A stretch of 64,000 nucleotides of DNA from contig CAKZKD010000001.1 in the NCBI GenBank assembly GCA_937121175.1, positions 1 to 64,000 on the forward strand. The letters are read 5' to 3'. Shown one piece after another: positions 43,016 through 51,696 of this stretch. The stretch is from an uncultured Flavobacteriales bacterium. GTDB taxonomy: Bacteria > Bacteroidota > Bacteroidia > Flavobacteriales_G > Salibacteraceae. Within the stretch, counting starts at the first letter, position 1. Every line of letters begins with the position of its first letter. The notes below the pieces were generated by a model. That model saw only the letters and a program-made list of their open reading frames with translations. It made no database searches and was not told where the DNA came from. The translations under genes were made by a program, and so were the position numbers.

Positions 43016-44881
43016 ATGAGAACTTACTTCAGCAAACTTTTAGTTACGATTGTTACCTTTTGCTTGTCTATTAATTTGTACACTCAAAATGTATTCATAC
43101 CTGATACCAGTTTTAAGGCAGAGTTACTTGCTGATATCAATATTAATAAGAACGGAGATGCCGAAATTTCGATAGTTGAGGCTCAAGCTACTCGCAGACT
43201 TACTTTAAATAATAAAAACATTAAAAATCTTAAAGGAATTGAAGAGTTTGGAAACCTGAGTGAGTTATATTGTGATGGAAATAGCATTGATAGTATCAAC
43301 CTTTCTCAAAATTCTTTATTGGAACAGGTAACAGTGCTCAACAACCCGCTGGTAGCTGTTACTTTTGGTAATCATCCATTATTGCACAGTTTGGGGTTTA
43401 ATGGTACCCCCATGACTTCAATAGATATAAGTAATCTTAGTTTTCTTTGGGGGTTCAATTGTGATTTCTGCAAGTTAGAAAGGTTGGATTTGAGGGGTAA
43501 CGAAAGGATAAGTCAAATTGTTTGCAAGTTCAGTGATATCGACACAGTTATGCTTCCCAATAATCACAGTAATTTGACTCTAATTGATTTTCAACAGAGT
43601 AATAAACTGAGTTACCTACAATTAGATAGTGTTCCTAATTTGACTGAGTTAATTTGCATTGGGGGCTCCCTAAAATCAATTGATGTCTCATCAGCAATTA
43701 GCCTAAAACGGTTTGCCGTTGACGGCGAATTCTCAAGTCTTGATATTTCAAAATGTGCTGATTTAGAAAGCTTTTATATTGGAGGTTCTGTTGCATCCCC
43801 AATTCCGTTTGTAAACTTTGTAGGGTTATTGAAAATCAAAGACATTACATTAGTCAATGTGGACTCAGCTTCACTTGGCACACATCCAAATCTTTCAACT
43901 ATTTCATTGAATGGATTTTATCAGCAAAAGAGTTTGAATTTCTCTTCTTTTTCATCTTTAAGCTCTGTCGTTTTTCAAGATTGTTTTAAGCTGGTTGAGC
44001 TCAACATCGCAAATGGAAATAAATTAAATAATGCTGGAATGAACTTCGTAGATTTAAGAGGAGCCAGCTTAGTTTCTTGTGTAACTGTTGATGATACTGC
44101 TTATGCTAACACTCAATGGACGCAAAAAGGTATTAATACCACGTTCAGTCTCAATTGTTCATCCTTACCCCCAACACCCTCACCAATTCCGGTTTATATT
44201 GCTTCTTCTCAGTTTAAGTCGAATGTTCTTTCTAACAACTCAATAAACTTAAATGGCGATACAGTTATAACCGTTGCAGAGGCAAAAGCTTTTACTGGTT
44301 TTTTAAACATTAGTAATTTAGGAATTGGGACACTTAAAGGCCTAGAATATTTCACGAATCTCACAGGCTTAGAATGTAGTTTTAATGATATTGATTCTAT
44401 TGATATTTCAGCGAATACTAAGCTAACCTACTTTAAAGCATACTCAAATAAGTTGGTGTTCTTAAATGCAGCGAATTCGAATAATGAAAATATTACTGTT
44501 TTTGATGCAAGTAAAAATAAATCACTTCCATGTATTGAAGTAGATGACACTGCCTATGCTAATGCGGTATTTAAAAAAGATGCTACGGTTTCCTTTAGTA
44601 CGGATTGTTCAAGTATAGTTGGTTTACCAGTAGAATGGGCTACAAAGACAAATGTTTCTATTTACCCTAACCCTGCCAACTCGGTAGTATTTGTAAAAGG
44701 GTTGAACAATTCTGACGTTTCTTATACAGTGCTAAATATGCATGGTCAGTTCTTACTTACTGGAAAACTATCTGGAATAGAAGGGTCTATAAATGTTGAA
44801 GAACTTGATGCTGGTTCTTATTTTATTAAATTCAGTTTCAACGCTCAACCCCAAATTGAGAGTTTAGTGATAACGAAGTAA
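43016..44881 (+). CDS. type IX-secreted leucine-rich-repeat protein with EF-hand-like loops
   Basis: 621 residues. Signal peptide ends at about residue 23 (NLYTQ). Two modules each start with an EF-hand-like acidic loop (DININKNGDAEISIVEA near 39; SINLNGDTVITVAEA near 410) followed by leucine-rich repeats (LKGIEEFGNLSELYCDGNSIDSINLS and LKGLEYFTNLTGLECSFNDIDSIDIS). A type A sorting domain closes the protein (VSIYPNPANSVVFVKGL ... SLVITK). This predicts a surface or secreted binding protein, calcium dependence being inference. It is monocistronic, with its own promoter. Confidence 0.85.
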   Translation: MRTYFSKLLVTIVTFCLSINLYTQNVFIPDTSFKAELLADININKNGDAEISIVEAQATRRLTLNNKNIKNLKGIEEFGNLSELYCDGNSIDSINLSQNSLLEQVTVLNNPLVAVTFGNHPLLHSLGFNGTPMTSIDISNLSFLWGFNCDFCKLERLDLRGNERISQIVCKFSDIDTVMLPNNHSNLTLIDFQQSNKLSYLQLDSVPNLTELICIGGSLKSIDVSSAISLKRFAVDGEFSSLDISKCADLESFYIGGSVASPIPFVNFVGLLKIKDITLVNVDSASLGTHPNLSTISLNGFYQQKSLNFSSFSSLSSVVFQDCFKLVELNIANGNKLNNAGMNFVDLRGASLVSCVTVDDTAYANTQWTQKGINTTFSLNCSSLPPTPSPIPVYIASSQFKSNVLSNNSINLNGDTVITVAEAKAFTGFLNISNLGIGTLKGLEYFTNLTGLECSFNDIDSIDISANTKLTYFKAYSNKLVFLNAANSNNENITVFDASKNKSLPCIEVDDTAYANAVFKKDATVSFSTDCSSIVGLPVEWATKTNVSIYPNPANSVVFVKGLNNSDVSYTVLNMHGQFLLTGKLSGIEGSINVEELDAGSYFIKFSFNAQPQIESLVITK

Positions 44882-44932
44882 TTCTGGAGATCTTGGTTTA
44901 TTCTGCGACAAACTCTTTTGATGTCCGTTATG

Positions 44933-45940
44933 CTATATAAACTTTTCTTTATTTAAATTCAACCATTCCAATGCTGCGCCGTGCAATAAGTTTCCTTTTT
45001 TATTATCACTATAATTTGTACCATTAATTAATTGCCCTGGCTCTAATTCTCCAAGCGGGAAGGGATAATCTGTGCCTAATGCAACTCTATTTTCTCCAAC
45101 GAGATTTACAATGTAATCCAACATTAGAGGGTCGTGAACTAAGGAGTCTAGCCAAAATTTGCCCATATAATCTCTTGGATTAATTGGATTGTCCACCGCA
45201 CATAAATCAGGGCGAACGTTAAAACCATGTTCAACTCTACCAAGCGTGGCAGGGAAAGAGCCACCGCCGTGGGCAATGGCAACTCTAAGATTTGGAAGTT
45301 TTTCGAATACTCCACCAAAAATTAAGTGACAAATTGCACGAGAACTTTCAGCGGGCATCGAAACCAACCATGGAAGCCAATACTCCTGCAAAGAATCAGC
45401 ACCCATCATATCCCAAGGATGAATAAAGACACACAGATCTAGAGCTTCGCAAGCTTCAAACACTCGTACAATTTCTGGTTGACTCAAGTTCCAGTCATTA
45501 ATATGGGTTCCAATTTGGATTCCTACGAGCCCAATTTCTTTGCATCGTCTTAATTCTTGAATGGCTAAATCGGGGTCTTGCATCGGAAGTGTTCCCAAAC
45601 CAATAAATCGGGTAGGGTAGTCCGATACAATTCCAGCAATATGGTCGTTTAAGAATTTAGCAACTTCTAATGTGTCTTTTGGTTTAGCCCAATAAGAAAA
45701 CATGACTGGAACTGTGCTGAGTACCTGAACATCAACGTGTTGGTGATTGCATTCTTTCATACGCGCCTCAGCACTCCAGCAATTGTCTTCAACTTCTCTA
45801 AAAAAATGGTCGTCCTTCATCATTCTAGCGCAGCACGGTTTGTGGTGGTCTAGGTGTATGAAGCCCCCGTAGCCAAATCGTTCTTTAAAGTTCGGAATAT
45901 CCTTCGGTAATATGTGCGTGTGTATATCAATTGTAAGCAT
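44933..45940 (-). CDS. amidohydrolase, ACMSD-like
   Basis: 335 residues. Amidohydrolase family 2: metal ligands in DIHTHILP (HxH near residue 7), FIHPWDMMG and IAHGGGSFP, and the last Asp in LGTDYPFPLGELEPG. Overall layout and length match aminocarboxymuconate-semialdehyde decarboxylase, which acts in tryptophan catabolism after the kynurenine pathway. No other kynurenine gene is present in the window. Related decarboxylases of the same family are the alternative. Confidence 0.82.
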   Translation of the reverse strand: MLTIDIHTHILPKDIPNFKERFGYGGFIHLDHHKPCCARMMKDDHFFREVEDNCWSAEARMKECNHQHVDVQVLSTVPVMFSYWAKPKDTLEVAKFLNDHIAGIVSDYPTRFIGLGTLPMQDPDLAIQELRRCKEIGLVGIQIGTHINDWNLSQPEIVRVFEACEALDLCVFIHPWDMMGADSLQEYWLPWLVSMPAESSRAICHLIFGGVFEKLPNLRVAIAHGGGSFPATLGRVEHGFNVRPDLCAVDNPINPRDYMGKFWLDSLVHDPLMLDYIVNLVGENRVALGTDYPFPLGELEPGQLINGTNYSDNKKGNLLHGAALEWLNLNKEKFI

Positions 45941-45999
45941 GTGCCTAAAGTAAAAAAAAGACTTAGGTACTTGCTCAAAGGAAATAGTTTGTGATTGAT

Positions 46000-47229
46000 T
46001 TAGAATGTATATCCTAAATTGAAGGTTAGCGGAATTTTTACGCCTTCATTATTCGGAAAAAGATTGCCATTGGAGTAGTGAGCAATCCGAACTTCTGTGT
46101 TGATTGTTCTTTGTTTACCAATAAAAAAGCCAGCGCCCATGTAGTCTTGAAAAGTAAATGCAGGACCAGTCTCATTCCCATCGATTTTTTTACCAGATAT
46201 TAAAGCAGGTCCTGCTAGAGAATAATTGAAATAAAAATCGAACGGTTTTGTATGGAGTAAATTGAATCTAAATAGTGGAAAAACTGCAATGGAATAAAAC
46301 TCTTGCTTTTCTTCAACTGACCTCCATGCACCAACGGTTGCACCCCAATCCAACGAGAATATTTTTTTTCCATGAAAAACATTTCTCTGATATTGAACTG
46401 TAATTCCATTTTCTACATGTGCCAACCCGCCCCAAAAAACAGGTACGGTTCCTTCAGAGAAAAAGTCATTTACTCTATATCCAAATGAATTATTTGCGTA
46501 CCCAACTTGTATCATTTGCAGCGGAAACACACGGTTGTGCTCTTTTACTTTTTCTCGTTTTTTTGCCAATTTTTCTTCTGGAATGTCTCGCATTGTAAAT
46601 GCAAAACCAGCTGCGATGTGGGAGGTGTGGGGTTGTTTAGATTTTTTATGTGATGGGGAATATATAGCGCTGAGTTTTAGCGTCCAATTTTTATTAATGT
46701 GGTAATTGAAACCAGTACCAAATAAAAATGAAGCGTAGTTGGCATCTTTGACAACATCTGGAAGCGCAGGGTCATCTATCTCATGAAATCCAGTTCTAGT
46801 AACGACGGCTAGGCCGCCTTCCCCGTAAATAGAAAAATAGTTACCAAGCGGTAAGGTGCCTTTAAGTGTAAGACCGCCAATATTCATAAATACTGGATGG
46901 TTGCTGCTGTCGTTGTAATTGTTTGTTCCGCCTATGATTCGATAGCGCACCCAAAATATTGGACGGGTATAGCTGATTTGAGCTGCAAAATATTTATTGA
47001 ATTCGTGACCATACAATACTATTCTTGGGGCAGCCCTTGGAATATGCACCTCTTCAACGGTGTAGCCCGGTTCTAAAGATTCGGATGAGAATGGGTAGTC
47101 AATATATCCGTAATTAATTTCAAAGTAGGAGTTGGACAATGCAGCCGGATATTGAATTCTCTCGTTTTGGGCGCTTAGCGAATTATTAAATGAGAAGAAT
47201 AGAACGATTAGCAGCAGTTGACTTTTCAT
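46000..47229 (-). CDS. acyloxyacyl hydrolase-like or other outer-membrane barrel protein
   Basis: About 409 residues from MKSQLLLIVLFFSFNNSLSAQ; the reading up to 47292 would cross a terminator. Strand-rich throughout, ending IPLTFNLGYTF with a terminal Phe. The second half (FDFYFNYSLAGPALISGKKIDG, FTFQDYMGAGFFIGKQRTINTEVRIAHYSNGNLFPNNEGVKIPL) resembles the lipid-A deacylase PagL/acyloxyacyl hydrolase fold, where H and S in HYSNG are catalytic. The first half is another barrel-like region, so this may be a two-barrel fusion. Confidence 0.6.
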   Translation of the reverse strand: MKSQLLLIVLFFSFNNSLSAQNERIQYPAALSNSYFEINYGYIDYPFSSESLEPGYTVEEVHIPRAAPRIVLYGHEFNKYFAAQISYTRPIFWVRYRIIGGTNNYNDSSNHPVFMNIGGLTLKGTLPLGNYFSIYGEGGLAVVTRTGFHEIDDPALPDVVKDANYASFLFGTGFNYHINKNWTLKLSAIYSPSHKKSKQPHTSHIAAGFAFTMRDIPEEKLAKKREKVKEHNRVFPLQMIQVGYANNSFGYRVNDFFSEGTVPVFWGGLAHVENGITVQYQRNVFHGKKIFSLDWGATVGAWRSVEEKQEFYSIAVFPLFRFNLLHTKPFDFYFNYSLAGPALISGKKIDGNETGPAFTFQDYMGAGFFIGKQRTINTEVRIAHYSNGNLFPNNEGVKIPLTFNLGYTF

Positions 47230-47248
47230 GGTTGATATACTTCTAGAG

Positions 47249-47289
47249 AAAAAAAAGCCCTCTTCAATATTCAAATTAAAAAGGGCTTT
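47249..47289 (-). terminator. rho-independent terminator after the TerB-like gene
   Basis: AAAGCCCT (47254-47261) pairs with AGGGCTTT (47282-47289) around a 20-base AT-rich loop; on the minus strand a run of T follows. It lies 25 bases after the TerB-like stop and before the barrel gene start. Confidence 0.7.
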
Positions 47290-47313
47290 CAAAATTTATG
47301 GTTGACTTTAAAA

Positions 47314-47751
47314 TTAGTGGTTTTTCATGTATTTTTCAATTGCTTCAATAGCATCGTCCTCATAACTTTTGGCTTCTACAATAGAAATTACTTCATCAAC
47401 TAAACCAGGGACTATTTCTGCTTTGAAACCTAATCCTACTGCAAAACGAGAAATTTTTGACAATTCATCAGGGTCTTTGACGCCATCTGCCATTACCATT
47501 CTACCCAAGTTCCATAATTGAACATAACGCTCTTGCTTACTCGATGGAGGGGTGAAGGGCAAGGAATCTACATTTTCAATAATATCTTGAACTTGTTCTT
47601 CCGATACTTCGTATTTGCGCGCAATTCTAAGTAGTAACTTGTATTCCGCGTCGTCGATAGTGCCATCGGCACAGGCAATGCGAACTAGGTTTCTGATGTG
47701 ACTTTTTGCTTTTGCGTGGTCTCCGCTATATAGTGCGTCTATAAATGACAT
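47314..47751 (-). CDS. TerB-like helical protein
   Basis: 145 residues, all helical. The pattern LVRIACADGTIDDAEYKLLLRIARKYEVSEEQVQDIIEN followed by a second copy (GRMVMADGVKDPDELSKISRFAVGLGF) is the TerB/TerB-like metal-linked domain, with acidic ADGxxDxxE loops in both halves. TerB proteins occur in tellurite and stress modules; no other ter genes are here, so the function is unknown. Confidence 0.78.
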   Translation of the reverse strand: MSFIDALYSGDHAKAKSHIRNLVRIACADGTIDDAEYKLLLRIARKYEVSEEQVQDIIENVDSLPFTPPSSKQERYVQLWNLGRMVMADGVKDPDELSKISRFAVGLGFKAEIVPGLVDEVISIVEAKSYEDDAIEAIEKYMKNH

Positions 47752-47827
47752 AATCTCGTTCTTAATAAATTTTGAAATACAAATTTACTTTTTACTAGTG
47801 TTACTCAGTTCAAAAAAAGAATTTTAA

Positions 47828-48751
47828 TCAGTGGTTTTTATTCATTTGGTAATTTACCAAATCAATGGTTTTCTCCAGTTCAGTAGGTTCGAACCAATTG
47901 TAAGCTTCATTTCTGCGAAACCAGGTGAGCTGCCTTTTTGCATATCTTCTTGAATTACGTTTAATAAGCTCAATAGCTTCATTCCTAGATATTTCACCCT
48001 TAAAATGTCTGAAAAATTCCGAGTACCCTACAGTATTTAATGTGCTTAAATGTTGTTGACTTTCCAGTGATTTTACTTCACATTCCAGTCCGTTTTCTAG
48101 CATTAAATCTACTCTGGCGTTGATTCTAAGGTATAATTTTTCTCGTTCTATGTTCAATGCCAAATAGACAATTTGAAAAGGCCTGTTTTTCTTTTGGTTA
48201 GTTTTTAGTTGGGTAATTGTATTACCTGAACTTTCACAGATTTCTATGGCCCGGATTAAACGGTGTGGGTTCTGAATTTCTGCTGTTTCAAAATATTTTG
48301 GGTCTAAGGTTTTTAGTTTCTCTTGCAAAGCTTCAATACCTTCTTCCGTAAGCTGTTTTTGTAAGGAATCTCTCAAAGTCTTGTTTGCAGAAGGTAAGTC
48401 ATCGAGTCCACTGCAAACCGCGTCAATAAATAATCCTGATCCCCCGGTAAGAATGACAAGCTTGTTACTTCCGTGTAATTCTTGAATTTTATCGAGCGCT
48501 AGTTTTTCGTATTGTCCAGCATTAATTGGATTACTAATGCTGTGCGAATTAATAAAATGGTGTTCTGCTTCGGAAAGTTCCCGTGCAGTAGGTTTTGCAG
48601 TGCCAATGTTCATTTCCCGATAAAACTGACGAGAATCTGCACTTAAAATAGGCGCATCGAAATGATTGGCAAGCTTTATTGCAGTTGACGTTTTACCAAC
48701 AGCCGTTGGTCCGGCTACGACAAGAAGGTATTTTTCTGAAGAAGAAATCAA
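47828..48751 (-). CDS. miaA: tRNA dimethylallyltransferase
   Basis: 307 residues. Adds the isopentenyl group to A37 of tRNAs reading UNN codons. P-loop AGPTAVGKTSTAIKLA (residues 13-28), SADSRQFYREMNIGTAKPT (substrate Asp and Arg), LTGGSGLFIDAVCSGLD, and the C-terminal IELIKRNSRRYAKRQLTWFRR. The start is a TTG whose TTGA overlaps the stop of the upstream gene; no ATG or GTG lies between it and the P-loop. Confidence 0.93.
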   Translation of the reverse strand: MISSSEKYLLVVAGPTAVGKTSTAIKLANHFDAPILSADSRQFYREMNIGTAKPTARELSEAEHHFINSHSISNPINAGQYEKLALDKIQELHGSNKLVILTGGSGLFIDAVCSGLDDLPSANKTLRDSLQKQLTEEGIEALQEKLKTLDPKYFETAEIQNPHRLIRAIEICESSGNTITQLKTNQKKNRPFQIVYLALNIEREKLYLRINARVDLMLENGLECEVKSLESQQHLSTLNTVGYSEFFRHFKGEISRNEAIELIKRNSRRYAKRQLTWFRRNEAYNWFEPTELEKTIDLVNYQMNKNH

Positions 48752-49263
48752 TTACTGATTAAGTCTTCAAAATTGAAGTCGTCATCACCTTCATCATCGT
48801 CTTCGTCGTTTTCTGAGGAGTTGGTAGCGCCTGAAAAATCAACTGGAGATTTTTCGTGTCGATTTGGTACATCACCATAAATCATGGTCAATTGAGGGTA
48901 TTCAGCTTCTGCTTCAGATTCTTTAATTTCCAGCACATCCACATAAAAACACCACATAAGCATGAAATCAAACACATAGATGAATTTATCGCCTTCGTTC
49001 ACGATTTTTTCCTTTAGCTCAATCTGACTCATTACTTTGAGACTTTTCGGTCCAAATTCCTCTTGAATATCCATCAATGGAATTTCGTCTCCTTTTTCCC
49101 AATCGGAATTACTTGCATAAAAAGAAGCCATTTCATCCGCTTCCCATTCAAAGGCATCAAGAATAGAGTAGTGGAGCGCTTCAAAAGTTTGCGTGTCTTC
49201 GATTTCAATGTCTCGAAAAACGTTTTTCTCGGTGTCTAAAAGAATACGAAATTTAATTATCAT
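48748..49263 (-). CDS. pRiA4b ORF-3-like protein
   Basis: 171 residues. The fold opening IIKFRILLDTEKNVFRDIEIEDTQTFEALHYSILDAFEWEADEMASFYASNSDW matches the plasmid pRiA4b ORF-3-like family, followed by a strand pair (FIYVFDFMLMWCFYVDVLEI) and a very acidic tail (NDEDDDEGDDDFNFEDLI). Function unknown. Coupled to miaA by a four-base overlap. Confidence 0.8.
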   Translation of the reverse strand: MIIKFRILLDTEKNVFRDIEIEDTQTFEALHYSILDAFEWEADEMASFYASNSDWEKGDEIPLMDIQEEFGPKSLKVMSQIELKEKIVNEGDKFIYVFDFMLMWCFYVDVLEIKESEAEAEYPQLTMIYGDVPNRHEKSPVDFSGATNSSENDEDDDEGDDDFNFEDLISN

Positions 49264-49317
49264 GCTTAGATTTTATGCTTTGCAAAAGTACTTTTTTCGA
49301 ATGTATCGGAAATAAAA

Positions 49318-49337
49318 AAGGCTGCAAATGCAGCCTT
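49318..49337 (-). terminator. rho-independent terminator after the M3 peptidase gene
   Basis: Perfect 8-bp stem AAGGCTGC/GCAGCCTT with a 4-base loop, followed on the minus strand by a run of T (49314-49319). It ends the transcript of the peptidase gene, about 120 bases after that gene's stop. Confidence 0.8.
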
Positions 49338-49455
49338 AAATATTTTGCGGTTATACGACAACAGTCGCTCCATTTTCAGGAGGCATTTGGTTGTGAAACT
49401 CTTTCCGCTAGCACAAAATTAGAACGAATTTTAGATTAAGAAGTATTAAAAAGAA

Positions 49456-51492
49456 TTAAACCAACTGCGCTCGTTTTAGCAAAGCGTCAACTGTTGGTTC
49501 TTTTCCTCTAAAGCGTTTGTATAATGTCATGGGATGCTCAGTTCCTCCTTTTTCTAATATGTTTTCTCTAAAGCTTGTTGCCACTTCTTTATTGAATATG
49601 CCTTTCGATAAAAACTCTTCAAAAGCATCAGCATCAAGTACTTCTGCCCACTTGTAACTGTAGTAACCTGCGCTATATCCTCCGCTAAAAATATGTGCAA
49701 AGGCAGTGCTTGTTGACGAATTTTCTACTGGTGGAAACAAATCTGTTGCTTGAAGAGCAGCAGATTCGATTGCTGTTAATTCCAATTTTTCGTCAGAACG
49801 GGCGTCATGCCATGCCATGTCCAGTCTTCCAAAACTCAATTGACGAATGGTTTGGTAGCCTTCCAAATAAGCCGCACTATCTTTGATAGCTTTAATGAAT
49901 TCAGATGGAATTAGCTCATTAGTATTGTAGTGATAGGCAAATAATTCAAGACATTCTTTCTCGTATAGCCAGTTTTCAAAAATTTGGGAAGGCAACTCCA
50001 CAAAATCCCAATAAACGCTTGTTCCACTTAGACTTTCGTATTTCGTATTGGCGAGCATTCCATGCAAGGCATGACCAAATTCATGGAACAGCGTACGCAC
50101 TTCCTGAAAGGTAAGAAGACTAGGTTCCTTTTCACTTGGCTTAGAGAAATTGCATACGATGGACACGTGTGGCCTGTTGTTTTTACCATCGGATATGGAT
50201 TGTCCTTTGTAGCTCGTCATCCATGCACCGTTTCTTTTTCCATCCCTTGGAAAAAAATCAGCGTAGAACAAAGAAACAAATTCATCATTTTCATCATAGA
50301 CTTCAAACGTTTGAACATCGGAATGATAAACTGGAACATTGTCGATATGTTTGAACGAGAGCCCAAACAATTTGCCAGCGGTTTTGAAAACGCCTTCAAT
50401 AGCATTTTCTAATTTGAAATAAGGTTTTAATTGCTCGTCGTCTAGGTTATACTTTTTCTGTTTGAGTTTCTCACTCCAGTATGCGAAATCCCAACGTTGA
50501 AGCGGAAGTTTAGCACTGTTTTCAGCAGCAAATAATGAAACCTCGTTCAATTGTTCTTTTGCTTTAGGTAGAGCTTTTTCTAGTAAGTCGTTTAAAAACT
50601 CGTGTACTTTGCCAGGTTTGGTGGCCATACGCTCGGCCAAAACAAAATCTGCATGAGATTTAAACCCAAGTAATTGTGCACGAAACATTCTGCATTTTGC
50701 AATTTCTTCTAACGTTTTTTTGTTGTTGAAATCATTGTCTTTGGCTGCGCGCTGTGCATAGGCCATGAAAAGTTCTTTTCTATGGTCAGCATTAGTTGCA
50801 TAAGTCATAAAAGGAACGTAGCTCGGAAAATCTAAGCTTACTGCCCATTTATTTTCGTGACCCTTACTTGCCGCCAGTTGTTTCGCTTGTTCAACTAGTG
50901 CCTCAGGCATCCCATCCAAATCAGATTCGTTATCAAAAACTTTCAGGTAAGCATTAGATTCATTCAATAGATTCTGGCCAAAATCGACAGTAAGCTGAGC
51001 TAGTTTTTGGTCCAACTCTTTTAAGGAAGACTTATCCGTTTCATTCAACAAAGCACCATTGCGTACGAATCCTTTGTACGTTTTTTCGAGTAATGTTTTT
51101 TGTTCTGGGGTGAGCGAAGAAATGTCAGTTTTTTCCTTTGCCAATTTGACTTTTTCGAAAAGCTCAAAATCGGTGTTAGTTTCCGAACTAAATGCACTGA
51201 TCTTACTGCTAAATTCACCAGCAATAGCTTGCATCTCGTCACTGGTTTCGGCACTGTTTAGATTAAAAAAAATGCTACTAACCGTTCCTAATAATTTTCC
51301 ACTTTTTTCAAGGGGTTCAATTACCGTTTCAAAAGATGGTTTATTAACCTGCTTAATGTCTTCAATATCTTTTTTTGCCGCTATTATAGCGGTTTCCAGT
51401 GAAGGCAGAAAATGCTCTGTTTTTATTGTATCGAAAGGGACACTGCCGTGTGGCGTGTTAAAGTCTTGCAGTAAAGGATTGTTATTGCTCAT
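49456..51492 (-). CDS. M3-family oligopeptidase (peptidyl-dipeptidase Dcp-like)
   Basis: 678 residues from MSNNNPLLQDFNTP; the TTG at 51501 is rejected. Zinc metallopeptidase with HEFGHALHGM (HExxH) and a downstream glutamate in the GTSVYWDFVELPSQIFENW helix, both typical of thimet oligopeptidases. No signal peptide, hence cytoplasmic; it would degrade short peptides from protein turnover or signal peptide breakdown. Length matches Dcp and oligopeptidase A. A terminator lies after it. Confidence 0.93.
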   Translation of the reverse strand: MSNNNPLLQDFNTPHGSVPFDTIKTEHFLPSLETAIIAAKKDIEDIKQVNKPSFETVIEPLEKSGKLLGTVSSIFFNLNSAETSDEMQAIAGEFSSKISAFSSETNTDFELFEKVKLAKEKTDISSLTPEQKTLLEKTYKGFVRNGALLNETDKSSLKELDQKLAQLTVDFGQNLLNESNAYLKVFDNESDLDGMPEALVEQAKQLAASKGHENKWAVSLDFPSYVPFMTYATNADHRKELFMAYAQRAAKDNDFNNKKTLEEIAKCRMFRAQLLGFKSHADFVLAERMATKPGKVHEFLNDLLEKALPKAKEQLNEVSLFAAENSAKLPLQRWDFAYWSEKLKQKKYNLDDEQLKPYFKLENAIEGVFKTAGKLFGLSFKHIDNVPVYHSDVQTFEVYDENDEFVSLFYADFFPRDGKRNGAWMTSYKGQSISDGKNNRPHVSIVCNFSKPSEKEPSLLTFQEVRTLFHEFGHALHGMLANTKYESLSGTSVYWDFVELPSQIFENWLYEKECLELFAYHYNTNELIPSEFIKAIKDSAAYLEGYQTIRQLSFGRLDMAWHDARSDEKLELTAIESAALQATDLFPPVENSSTSTAFAHIFSGGYSAGYYSYKWAEVLDADAFEEFLSKGIFNKEVATSFRENILEKGGTEHPMTLYKRFRGKEPTVDALLKRAQLV

Positions 51493-51696
51493 AGCCGACA
51501 AAAGTAGGGCGCAGGCTTTATTCAGTGATTGAGCATAGGTAGTTTGTAATTAACAATTGGTAAAATTTTGCATCACACATCTCTGTTAATGTTGAAGCTA
51601 CAGGTGATGCATATTAAATTTCATTTGTACCATACAATTAAGGAATAGTATTGAATACGCTCAATTTCCATAACTTAGTGTTCAAATCCAAGAAAT

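Noticed and set aside
49339-49455. Short reading ending MPPENGATVVV after the M3 peptidase gene
   Set aside because: Only eleven codons from the only ATG, with an in-frame stop shortly upstream; more likely 3' untranslated sequence before the terminator.
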